Position numbers and translations under genes: made by a program. This document shows, piece after piece, positions 37,940-51,500 of a DNA stretch of 64,000 nt. This DNA comes from Citrus sinensis. Taxonomy: Eukaryota; Streptophyta; Magnoliopsida; Sapindales; Rutaceae. Each line of letters begins with the position of its first letter. The first letter of the stretch is position 1. Location of the stretch: the NCBI RefSeq assembly GCF_022201045.2, contig NC_068557.1, positions 22,793,501 to 22,857,500 on the forward strand. Direction: 5' to 3'. Below the pieces are notes generated by a model. It saw nothing but the letters and a program-made list of their open reading frames with translations, was not told the DNA's origin and ran no database searches.

Positions 37940-39188
37940 TGAAATACAAGTATGCAACCCAAGAGGGGGGGTGAATTGGGATTCTAAAAAATTATTCAAT
38001 TTATTAAATAAAAACTTAATACAATTATAAATCAGATTCAAAGCAATAACAATTAAGATGATCACAATATAAAAAGATAAGGGAAGAGGGATTCAAACAC
38101 CGAGATTTTTACGTGGTTCGGCCAACCTCGCCTACGTCCACGCCTCCAAGCTTTCCGGGCTTGAGGATTCCACTAAGCAAGCCTCCAAGGCTTCAAATGC
38201 TTACACTTGACTTCCAAGGTGTCAATGGACATTTACAACAAGAGATTATCCCCAATCTCTTAACCCAAATGTATCCCAACACTTACAATCACTCAAAGTA
38301 AAAGATTACAAACTGTTTTGCCTCTCACAATATATAAGATTACACAATGATGCTTAATATGTGAGTAGATGAAGCAAGAATGTGTTCTAAGCTCTATGAA
38401 GATTGTATTCTCAAATATTAGCTCAAAATGGTCGTGTTGTGATCAATCTTCTTTGAATTTGAATGAGCTTATTTATACTTGGATTTGAAAATCTAGCCGT
38501 TACAAACTGTCGGACAGAAAACGGTTCGCCGTTAACCATTAACGGTTAACCGTTTCGGTTGGTCAAAGTTACCGTTGGGCCAAATTTCAAATAAACGGTT
38601 TGCCGTTTAGGATTGCCCTTTCGCCGTTAACTTCCAGAGACCTGCAAGAAGAGCATTTGTTATCCATTTACACTAAACGGTTAAGGACTTGCATGAAGTA
38701 ACGTTTCTGGATATTATCGGTTGACCGTTTAAAATAAACGGTTTGCCGTTTGGCTCCAGTAACCTGCACAACAATTCAGCCTTATCAGTTTTCGTTAATC
38801 AATGCCAGATGAGGACAGCCTTCAATTCTGGACGTTATCGGTTAACCGTTTAAAATAAACGGTTCACCGTTAGGTTCCAGTAGCCTTCCCATCTTGGGTG
38901 TTTTCTGTTTTTCATAAACGGTTAGAGGTTTAGGAAATGTGTTACTCTCTGCCTTTAATCGGTTAACCGTTTAAAATAAACGGTTCACCGTTTATGACCA
39001 GAATTGCAATTTTAAACAAGTTTTTGCAGAGAATTTCTTTCTAATTTGAAAATCCATCTTTTATGAAGAAATAAGGCAATGATTAGAAGGGTTTTCGTTT
39101 ATTCAGAAATAGCTCCAATATTTTTGTCAAAATACATTTAAAATTTGTTATCATCAAAATCAATATTATTAACATATTTATGTTAACA
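37940..39188 (-). mobile_element. Solo LTR of an unrelated retrotransposon, 5-bp TSD
   Basis: The segment begins TGTTAACA and ends GTATTTCA on the minus strand (TG...CA). It is flanked by identical AATAC duplications at 37935-37939 and 39189-39193. There is no gag-pol and no second LTR, so it is a solo LTR left by recombination. Features such as TTTTGATGATAACAAAT near one end and the run CACCCCCCCTCTTGG near the other remind me of LTRs of large plant copia elements, but I cannot name the family. It lies inside the Ulp1-like gene's DUF1985 exon. Confidence 0.88.
38560..39000. repeat. 121-bp tandem repeat inside the solo LTR
   Basis: The block AAAATAAACGG recurs at 38731, 38852 and 38973, exactly 121 bp apart. 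Each copy is preceded by a CGGTTRACCG palindrome and followed by GGTTYRCCGTT. A diverged further copy lies near 38590. Tandem units like this are common in the U3 part of LTRs and may act as enhancer repeats; the AACCGTT cores resemble MYB-binding sites. Confidence 0.8.
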
Positions 39189-39723
39189 AATACGGCATCA
39201 AATTGCTTCACATTAATCTTACGATGCACACCACCAAAATACGTATTCCGTAGCCTCTGCTCCATTTCATCATTTTTTTCATTGGTATCAACACCAAATG
39301 AAAGTCCAGTAACCAAGCACCATTCGACAATTGACAAGCGAATCAAATGCTTACCAATTTGAAACCATAACTGATCCTCACGGCTATCTTCTTCATGGGC
39401 CACTTGACGCAGTAAAAGATTATACAAAATTACCCCACTAAATGGAAAACTTCGATACTCCAAGAAATGCCCAAATATATCCTTTTTGAACATACTCAAC
39501 TGCCGCTTTGTTAATTTTTCCTCGATAGCTTTTACGACCGAAGATAACATACACATGCTCGAAATTCGACCAGGAAAGTGATCAGCATAACGAAAATACA
39601 TCTTGCCTACTTCAATATCCGGTGATTCTGATTTCGCCATGTATCTGTAATATTTATAAAATTATTACATTATATTTACAGAAATAAAAAATTAACTCGT
39701 TAAAAAAAAAACTCTAATTTTCT

Positions 39724-39834
39724 GGTGCGACAGGCAAGCCTGTCGCTCCAAAAAACTGGTGCGACAGGCCCTCTCGCACCAAAAAATTGGTGCGACAGGC
39801 GCGCTGGTGCGACAGGCGCGCTGGTGCGACAGGC
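39724..39834. repeat. Subterminal GGTGCGACAGGC repeats of the MULE
   Basis: Five copies of GGTGCGACAGGC start at 39724, 39758, 39789, 39806 and 39823, the last three 17 bp apart, in a locally GC- and CpG-rich patch. The first forms a palindrome GCGACAGGC-AA-GCCTGTCGC (39727-39746). A nearly identical palindrome (one-base spacer) lies at 32291-32309 near the other end of the element. Confidence 0.85.
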
Positions 39835-40233
39835 GCCTGCCCAGCGATGGGCGCCGGCGCGCGCCCTGCCCCCCTCCCTTCCCACCCCCAAAATTAAGCG
39901 CAATCACTCCAAAATCAAAAACAGTACTCCCAAACACCACCAACCACCACCAACCACCACAAACATCATCACCACCATTATCAATCTCAAGCTATAACTA
40001 TTATTATTCTAAAATCTCATTTTAAATTAATGAAAATAAGAAAAATGACTAACCTAGGTTTTGTTGAAGGTTGTGGATCGTAGATCGGATGCCGGTGAGA
40101 GATGGAGCCGCCGCCGACGAGGGTTGATGTCGCCGCCGATGATGGGAGTTGGATCGGTTTGGGAGAGATGAGAGAAAGGGAGTGTTGGGGAAGAGATGAG
40201 GGAGGGGTATTTTGGACTCAAATGTTGTTTAAT

Positions 40234-40313
40234 GACTAATGTTGATAGAAATATTTTTGAGGGGTTAAAATGAAAAAAAGCAAAGTTTTTTTGGTTATTA
40301 GTGTAAATTTCCC
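40234..40313 (-). repeat. MULE right terminal inverted repeat
   Basis: Inverted partner of 31968-32046. Its outer end abuts the TATTTTTAA duplication, beyond which the citrate synthase leader begins. Confidence 0.9.
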
Positions 40314-40322
40314 TATTTTTAA

Positions 40323-40464
40323 AGAGAGGTAATTTGACCAGATTAGCTTAAAGCTCTCTCAATCAAACTTGAAGGCAAATTCATTTATTCAATTTGTATT
40401 GACTCATTCATCAACCGAATCAATTGGACTAGAGCTCGTTTTATCTAGTTTTGCTTCAAAAACA
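40323..40464 (+). promoter_or_regulatory. CSY3: Remaining 5' flank / leader of citrate synthase
   Basis: Only about 142 bp of native sequence remain between the MULE target duplication and the citrate synthase ATG. I see no clear TATA box in it, so it is probably leader. Transcription would have to start here or within the MULE end. Confidence 0.55.
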
Positions 40465-44414
<3,950 letters not shown>

Positions 44415-44953
44415 ATGTTTTTGGCTTCATGAATAAATATTCAGAGAAGAAAAATAAATGACATGAATATTATAAAGAAAAATAATAATTACAGGCCTCT
44501 GGTTTTCTGTTTGAATATCTTCTACAGAAGTAGCAGGTTCATATGTTTTTTGGTTCCTTGTACTGGTAACATAAACACACACGCACACTGTGTATTAGGG
44601 GAAACTGTCGTGTGATTCTATATTTGGAATTTCCAGAGCTGCTCTTACTCGATCATGCAGTAGATATTTCTTTCCCTGCGTGGTATTGTTCCACTCTCTC
44701 TCTCTTTAACTTTTAGATTTTTAGTTTTCTTTTCATTCATTTACTTTCTTGTTTTTACTTCTTAGCCATCAAATTGTACAACTTTTAATACACAACAAAA
44801 TATAACATGAAGCTTTTAGTATATCTTACTTTTGCCAAGAGCTTTTGGGAGTTTGAAAAAAGCTATGTAAATAGAAGATAACCATAAGAAAAACAGAAGG
44901 GAAAAAAAATTTAAAGTCTGTGTAGAACTTTATCACACATATTTACATCAAAA
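44415..44953. other. Intergenic, convergent 3' ends of CSY3 and CAF1-like
   Basis: This holds the 3' UTRs of two converging genes. Nothing else is recognisable apart from short CT and AC runs (about 44694-44705 and 44574-44590). Confidence 0.5.
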
Positions 44954-45889
44954 TCAAGCAGGAACATAGTAACTTAAAGCAAGAGGATGATGAAATTGTG
45001 TAGGCACAAGCAGGGGCTGAGGAATCACCAAGGGCTGCATATACTGAAACATCATAATCTCTGCAGGCTTACTCTCAATTCTCGAATCCAATCCATACAA
45101 GAACCCATCAAACGCACTTTCCTCAAGCTCATAGCGGTTCTTCATCTCTGCAAACACAGCAGCCGTGAGCAAGCTGTCGGACCCGGCATGGTGCGCGCCT
45201 CCGTGTCTCTTAACATTCAAAATCCTAGCAAGCTTTGATAACCCCAGCTTCAGGCCCTGTAATCCTTGACAATATCCCGCGACAACTTTAATATCAAAAA
45301 CACTCTGGAAAAACAGAGCAGCAACCCCAGAAAAGGCTTCGGCTGTCGGCGGCAATGCGTCGTTGGTAAAGATTTTAACCAAGTAAGCTACATCATACAA
45401 ACCATGGAAAGTGACCCACTTGAGATTCTCTCTGTGTTTGGACAGAACCTCCAAGAATCTTGGAGCAAAAACACACCTGGGAATCCCATCCTTCCGAATC
45501 TTGTCAAAATCCAAGCCGCTATCCTTCAAAAGCTGAATAGAATCACCAGCGTGAAGGTCTTTCTTGAGATCAAAGTCAGAGAAATTGAATTCAAAAGTAT
45601 AGCTGATCTTGCCCTCGTTGTCGGAGAGAGTAATGCCAAGTTGAATGAGGTGGGTGCAGTCAACGTTGAACTTGAGATCATTGTAAGACTCAACGGCCGG
45701 TGCGTTTCTGGGGGTGTTGCGGAGGAAGCCCGGGAACTCGGTGTCGATGGATAGCACGTTGAAACAATTTAAAAGCTTGTCAAGAAAGCGCATCACGATT
45801 TCGAAATTTTCACACCAAACATTAAGAATCTTGCTCACTACGGCCATGGCTAAAGAAGTGGAGTCTCTTTGTCTCTTTGGTGGAGGCAC
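44954..45889 (-). CDS. CAF1: CCR4-associated factor 1 (CAF1) deadenylase homolog
   Basis: CAF1 is the DEDD-type 3'-5' exonuclease of the CCR4-NOT complex that shortens mRNA poly(A) tails; plant CAF1s respond to stress and wounding. Single exon, 311 residues, as for many plant CAF1 genes. The catalytic residues are visible: D49 and E51 in SIDTEFPGF, D166 in FHGLYDVAYLVK, H234 and D238 in HHAGSDSLLT. The sequence is nearer the diverged CAF1-9/11 group than the conserved CAF1a/b group, from general appearance only. An alternative start at Met15 (MAVVSKILNVW) is equally plausible, because the first 14 residues are not part of the fold. The C-terminus is Pro/Tyr-rich (PLVIPQPLLVPTQF). The frame is intact. 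Confidence 0.92.
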   Translation of the reverse strand: MPPPKRQRDSTSLAMAVVSKILNVWCENFEIVMRFLDKLLNCFNVLSIDTEFPGFLRNTPRNAPAVESYNDLKFNVDCTHLIQLGITLSDNEGKISYTFEFNFSDFDLKKDLHAGDSIQLLKDSGLDFDKIRKDGIPRCVFAPRFLEVLSKHRENLKWVTFHGLYDVAYLVKIFTNDALPPTAEAFSGVAALFFQSVFDIKVVAGYCQGLQGLKLGLSKLARILNVKRHGGAHHAGSDSLLTAAVFAEMKNRYELEESAFDGFLYGLDSRIESKPAEIMMFQYMQPLVIPQPLLVPTQFHHPLALSYYVPA

Positions 45890-46716
45890 TGCTTTGTTTT
45901 TGGTTTGTTGATTTTGTGAGGAAACAGAGTCCCAACTTCACTCTAATATATAGTGTTTGTTTCCGTTTCAAATTAGTGTATGCGTGTGTGTGAGTAAGTT
46001 CATTTATTTACCGCGTGACATACGGACAATTCCGATTTCAACAAGGTGTTGTCTCTCTGTTTCCATTTTGGATTTATTTTATAATCTTTATTATTTTGGA
46101 AATAGATTCCCCTCAATCTGTGCCTTCCGATTAGTCTATAACCTTATCCCATATAATAATATATATACACACTAAAGAAATAGTAATGCTATTTAATAAT
46201 AATGAAAAAAAAATACTCGCCACATTAAACTCACCATTGATTATTATGTTACTTAATTTTAAAAATAAGGGGAAAAAGAGTCATCTAATTTTCACTTCTT
46301 GTCAATTGTCATGTAGGTTAGCTTTAAATTGAAAACATTATATTCATTAAAAAAAAAAAGAATTATGTAAATGGAAAAATCAATTGGATCTTAACTGTTA
46401 AATGTGTTGTCACTCAGTCCAGAGGTACGGCTTCTTTCGCGTTTGTTTTTTGTTTTTTTTGCCCTTCCCTGTTCATTATCATGTTATAATTTTTGTTTGC
46501 TGATCAAGTAGATTGAGAAGGAATAAATAAATTATGGATAGACTGATCAAAGACTGAACCCAACTGAAATTGCAAATTTCCATAGTTATCTAAACTGGTT
46601 GTTACTAGAAAGGAGTTAATGAGGGGAGGGAAGTCATGAAAACTTCTTCCGTTATGTTGATGCTGAAATCTAGTCGTCCTTTGCCCGACCTGATCGTTCC
46701 ACCAACGTTTGTGTTG
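45890..46716. other. Intergenic DNA left of the Athila-like element
   Basis: The CAF1-like promoter (reading leftward) occupies the first part. The last ~220 bp (about 46500-46716) may be part of the older Tat-like element into which the Athila-like element inserted, since the right-hand flank belongs to that element. I could not find its left boundary, and no gene is supported. Confidence 0.4.
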
Positions 46717-46721
46717 TCTAC

Positions 46722-48107
46722 TGTTGAGTGTTAGAAAATGCATATTTATAAAGGAGAAAACCGTCATTTTACATTTTAAGTCTTACTAACAACCCTTACT
46801 TTTATATATTTAACCTTCTTGTGATTTAATTGCATGTGTTTTATTTTAATTAAGTATTTTATGTATTTTAGGGGCATTATAGTCATTTCACAATAAAGGA
46901 GAGATCAGACGGCAAAACGGACATCACTTTTGAACTCAGGACGGTCGAAAACCTTAGGAGGAGCATAAAAGGAAAAATGGCACTATTCACATGTACGGTA
47001 CTATTCACGTATACGGTACTGTCTACGTTACTGTTCACGACACTGTTCACATAGACGGATCGATGACGTGGCATTGACCGATGATGTGGCATTGACTGAT
47101 GAGGTGTCACGATCCTGTTGGGCTAAAATTCTTATGTACTGTTGATGGTGACGTGGCAGCATATCAGTGGACGAAAAATCTCGTGTACGGTGCATGCATC
47201 ACACAGGATTATTTTCAACCAAACCGCGTTACTGTTCATCCGGGTCAAACCGCGTTACTGTTCAAAGTCGGGTCAAACCGTGTTACTGTTCATCCGCGTG
47301 GTCAAACCGTGGACTGTTGACTGATGACGTGGCGCAATCCTGAGCGTCCAAACTGTTTTTAATCCGATGGCCATGATTTACTCCATGTATCTATAAAAAG
47401 GGGGCCTCCCCCCCCTAATTTGATATCTCTGAATCCATTTTTGGGATCCATTTTCTGTAATTCTCTCTCCATCTTGTATTTTCTATGTATTTTAATAAAT
47501 TCCCATTTTGCCCCTAGTTCAATTATGAGTGGCTAATTTTCTTTCAAGCTTGGGTTGAAGGTGAAGTCTCAACATGTGTCATGGGCTTAATTTGGTAAAT
47601 TTACTTTCTCTTCCCCTCTAGTTTTTGTGGATGTTTTGACTTCTCGTCGACAAATAATACTAATATTGTCTAGTACCGCCTTGGTTACACCGGCTCTCTA
47701 GTATAAGGTTATTATTATTTGGCACGATAAGCCCTTAGCACCATATTGATTAGAGCGTGGTTCATGAGGTGTGGATTCCCCCCTCATGATTTAATTGGCA
47801 TTAATACGGATTATTTAGCCCATGATGCATGTTGATACGGATCCGGATACCCAAGTGCGTCATTTCAATAGAATTCTCTTCAATTTCTTCTCGCCATTTC
47901 AATACCAATTTTAGAATTTATTCTCGCCATTTTAATTTAAGTTGTAGCATATTTCAAATCATTTCCACCATAATTCCAACCACCCATTTACAAAATTAAT
48001 TCTATATATAATTAAAATCCACCTCCTCGTGGGATCGACACTCGTCACCATTGATCTACACTACAATAGATTCGTGCGCTTGCGAGTACATTAAAATTTG
48101 CACAACA
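46722..48107 (+). repeat. 5' LTR of the Athila-like element
   Basis: A 1386-bp direct repeat of 57893-59278. The U3 part contains multiple TACTGTTCA/CTATTCAC motifs and TGACGTGGC motifs at 47064, 47149 and 47325. A TATA box (TATAAAAAG) starts at 47392, and an AATAAA signal follows near 47493. Small open frames inside the LTR occur identically in both copies and are not genes. Confidence 0.95.
47392..47400 (+). promoter_or_regulatory. TATA box of the Athila-like LTR promoter
   Basis: TATAAAAAG lies about two thirds of a kilobase into the LTR, downstream of the TGACGTGGC motif cluster, in the place expected for the U3 core promoter. The same box recurs in the 3' LTR at 58563. Confidence 0.7.
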
Positions 48108-48112
48108 AGTTT

Positions 48113-48131
48113 TTGGCGCCGTTGCCGGGGA
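48113..48131 (+). other. Primer-binding site, tRNA-Asp type
   Basis: TGGCGCCGTTGCCGGGGA, starting five bases after the 5' LTR, is complementary to the 3' end of plant tRNA-Asp. Athila-group elements commonly use this primer. Confidence 0.88.
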
Positions 48132-48517
48132 GGTAAGTAATTTTAATTCATAGAATTAATTTTTGTGAATAATTTCTTTTATTTGTTTTCTTGTATTTTT
48201 TTTATTATTAAAAAAAAAAGAAAAAAAAAGTGAATCTACATTTAAAGGTTAGTATTTCTTTTCTTTTTCTCTTCTTTAAAATTTTGTAATTTAATTTTCC
48301 ATTTATTTTTCTTTGTAATTTTTTTTGTTTATCTTATTAATTTAATTTTTAGTTAATTTCTTTCACGTATTTATTTTTGTGTATTTTTATAGAAAGGTTG
48401 TAATAGCGCAATAAGGTTAGTATCGTAATTTCTCCCTCTTCTTTATTTTTATTTGTTTTGTTCCCATCTTTATTTTTTGTTTTGTTTGCATCTTTATTTT
48501 TATTTTATTTATTTTGC

Positions 48518-51500
48518 ATGCATGGTCGTAGGTCATTATTACCTAATCTTGAACCTATAGACCTTGAACTAGAAAAAACACTTCGCACACACAAACACGT
48601 TAAAAATAAAATGGATTTACAAGCACCACAGGAGAGGCCATTTAAGGACTATTTTAGTCCCTTAGCTAATTTGAGCACGTCATGCATAAGATACCCAAAT
48701 GTAGCTGCTAGGAGTTTTGAATTAAAACCTAGTGTGTTAAATTGTCTCCCTACATTTTATGGCCTAGAAAATGAGGATCCATATAATCATTTGAATGATT
48801 TTCATGCCATTTGTCAAACATTCAAATATGAGAATTTTTCAGATGATGATGTTAAACTTAGACTATTCCCATTTTCTTTAAAGGATAGAGCTCGTTCATG
48901 GTTAAATACGTTGCCTGCTAATAGCATTACATCATGGGAACAAATGGTTACAAAATTTTTAAATAAATATTTTCCAGTGCATAAAACCAATGCTATTCGC
49001 AGGGAAATCTCGGAGTTTACCCAGAGAGAGGACGAGCAATTTTTTGAAACATGGGAGCGATTTAATGGGCTACTCTTGAAGTGTCCACATCATGGGTACG
49101 AAAAATGGCACCAATGTCAATACTTTTTGGAGGGATTACTACCAAATGTGCAAGAATGGCTAATGGCAACAAGTGGAGGAGAGCTAATGTCAAAAAGTGC
49201 ATCAGAAATTTGGGAATTCTTCCAGCGACAAGCGGATAATTCCCAACAACGGAGTCGATCACTCAGGAATACTAGAAGAATTAAAGGAGTAAATGAGGTT
49301 CAAATTGGCGAGTCAACTTCGGGAATCAAAGAAGTCAAGGAGATGGTTGAAGGTCTTGCTCGACAAATAGCATCGTTATCGACTGCTAAATCAACAGAAC
49401 CACATGACCATGACTCATACTCAGATCAAGCCAATGCCATAGGTGTAATGAGAAAGCCATCAAATTACAACCCATACTCCAACACATATAACCCTGGATG
49501 GAGAGACCACCCCAATTTTTCATGGTCTCAAGGACTCCAACAGAATGGACCAGCAGCTCCAGCTCCAGCTCCACCAATGCAACCAATTCCTCAAATTTCT
49601 CAAGCCTCTCAACCACCATTTAGACCATACAATCAGAACCAGAACCACTCTCAACCTAGACCATGGGAGGATGCATTCCAGAATTTCAGGAATGTTACTC
49701 ACTCCACGATTGAGCAACAGAACCGCACCATTGATGGACTACGAAATGAGTTGAGAGCAGGCTTCAATTCACAAGCCCAATCAGTTTCAAGCCTCGAGAA
49801 GATGGTGGGACAACTTGCTTCTTCAGTTCAGACCTTGGCAATGACTGTTGAGAAAGGCAAGTTTCCAAGTCAACCAGTGCCTAATCCTAAAGGAGTACAT
49901 GAAGCAAGTACCAGTTCACCACAGCAGCATGGAGAGGTCAAAGCAGTAATGACCTTGCGAAAAGGAAAGGAAGTCGACAACAAAGTGGAGATGCCGGTGA
50001 CAAAAGAAAATCAAATTGTACCTGTGAATGTTGAAGACTCATCACCGGAGGAGAAAGAAGAAACCAACCCACGAGAATACGTTCCGAAAGCTCCATTTCC
50101 TCAAAGGTTAGCGAAAGGAAAAAAGGGAAAATCCACAGGTGAGATTCTCGAAATCTTCAAACAGGTAAGTGTTAATATCCCTTTGCTTGATGCTATTAAA
50201 CAAGTTCCATCTTATGCCAAGTTTCTTAAAGACCTTTGTACTAAAAAGAGAAATATGCATGTTCAAAAGAAGGCATTTTTAACAGAAAATGTTAGTTCTA
50301 TACTCCAACATAAAATTCCTTTAAAATGCAAAGACCCTGGCTCCCCCACTATCTCATGTAGTATAGGGAACCACACAATTGAGAATGCTTTGTTGGATTT
50401 AGGAGCTAGTGTAAATCTTTTGCCTTACTCTGTATTCGTGAAACTTGGACTGGGAGAATTACACCCAACTCCAGTGGTGTTACAGCTTGCAGATCGGTCC
50501 ACGAAAATACCTCGTGGTATTGTGGAGGACGTGCTTATCCAGGTAGACAAGTTTTATTTTCCTGTTGATTTCATTGTAATTGACACTCAACCAATACAGG
50601 ATTCAAGGAAGCACATCCCCATTATTCTAGGCCGACCTTTCTTGGCAACTGCGGATGCTCACATTCAATGCAGGACTGGAAATATGCAGTTGTCCTTCGG
50701 CAACATGACTATGGAACTGAACATCTTCAACATTGCCAAACAACCTCACAGTGCAGATGATGGAATTGTTGATGTGGATTTAATAGAAACAATAGTTGAT
50801 AATACTTTTCTTTCAAACCTTAGTGATGATCCTTTACAGACATGCTTAACTCACTTTGGTTTGGATTTTGATATTGACAGATCGGTTGATGAGGTCAACG
50901 CCCTGCTTGACTCAGCACCATCTATGGACACTAATAAATGGAAGTCAAGAGTTGAACAACTAGCACCATCAGAGAAGCAACTCATTCCATCATCAGAATC
51001 ACCACCGAAACTCGAGCTCAAACCATTGCCCAACACTTTGGAATATGCGTTTTTGGGAGAAGAAAGCACTCTGCCGGTAATCATCTCATCATCCCTCAAT
51101 GACGAACAAAAAGGTAAGTTGTTGGATGTTTTAAAAGAGCATAAAGGGGCATTAGGATGGACCATAGCAGACATCAAAGGTATAAACCCAGTAGACTGCA
51201 TGCATTACATTCACCTTGATGAAAATGCTAAATCTACTAGGGAAATGCAACGTCGGTTAAATCCTAATATGAAAGAAGTTGTTAGAACAGAAGTCCTTAA
51301 GCTATTAGACGCAGGTATCATTTACCCAATTTCTGATAGTTCATGGGTCAGTCCTGTACAAGTTGTCCCCAAAAAGTCAGGAGTCACAGTAGTTACGAAT
51401 GCAGATAATGAATTGATACCCACTAGAGTAACTACAGGATGGCGTGTATGCATTGATTATAGAAAATTGAATTCTGTCACACGTAAAGACCATTTTCCTT

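Larger units (their letters stand above)
35214..39640 (-). pseudogene. MULE-borne DUF1985 / Ulp1-like cysteine protease gene, broken by a solo LTR
   Basis: Ulp1 (C48) proteases process SUMO; the copies carried by plant MULEs have unknown roles. The minus-strand gene begins at 39640 (MAKSESPDIEVGKMYFRYAD) with a DUF1985 domain. The rest of this domain resumes at about 37939 (FKELNFEEIDDMDALKIALF). Further exons are read near 37621-37960, 37391-37541, 37185-37310, 36920-37090, 36660-36830, 36140-36572, 35728-35858 and 35214-35612. The protease part keeps its triad context: GAHWVL (His), VWIYDS (Asp) and GTGDCGVFVL (Cys). The exon near 37000 has an exact small tandem duplication (EQRHDTF twice). 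The DUF1985 exon is split by the solo LTR at 37940-39188; host codons read continuously across the site without it. Exon borders are approximate. Confidence 0.85.
31968..40313. mobile_element. Mutator-like element (Kaonashi-type MULE) carrying an Ulp1 protease gene
   Basis: Terminal inverted repeats of about 78 bp start GGGAAATTTACA at both ends and converge on CTATCAACATTAG. A perfect 9-bp target duplication TATTTTTAA flanks the element at 31959-31967 and 40314-40322, the size expected for MULEs. It carries a MuDR-type transposase gene (plus strand) and a multi-exon DUF1985/Ulp1 gene (minus strand). This combination defines the plant Ulp1-carrying MULEs described as Kaonashi. Length is 8346 bp, of which 1249 bp is a solo LTR nested in the Ulp1 gene. 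With intact ends, TSD and transposase it is a plausible autonomous or recently autonomous element. Confidence 0.95.

Noticed and set aside
39692-40025. Short overlapping frames on both strands
   Set aside because: They read through the GGTGCGACAGGC repeats and low-complexity CCA-rich DNA of the MULE end.
46883-47324. Small genes repeated at 58054-58495
   Set aside because: They are identical short open frames inside the two LTR copies, made by repeated promoter motifs.
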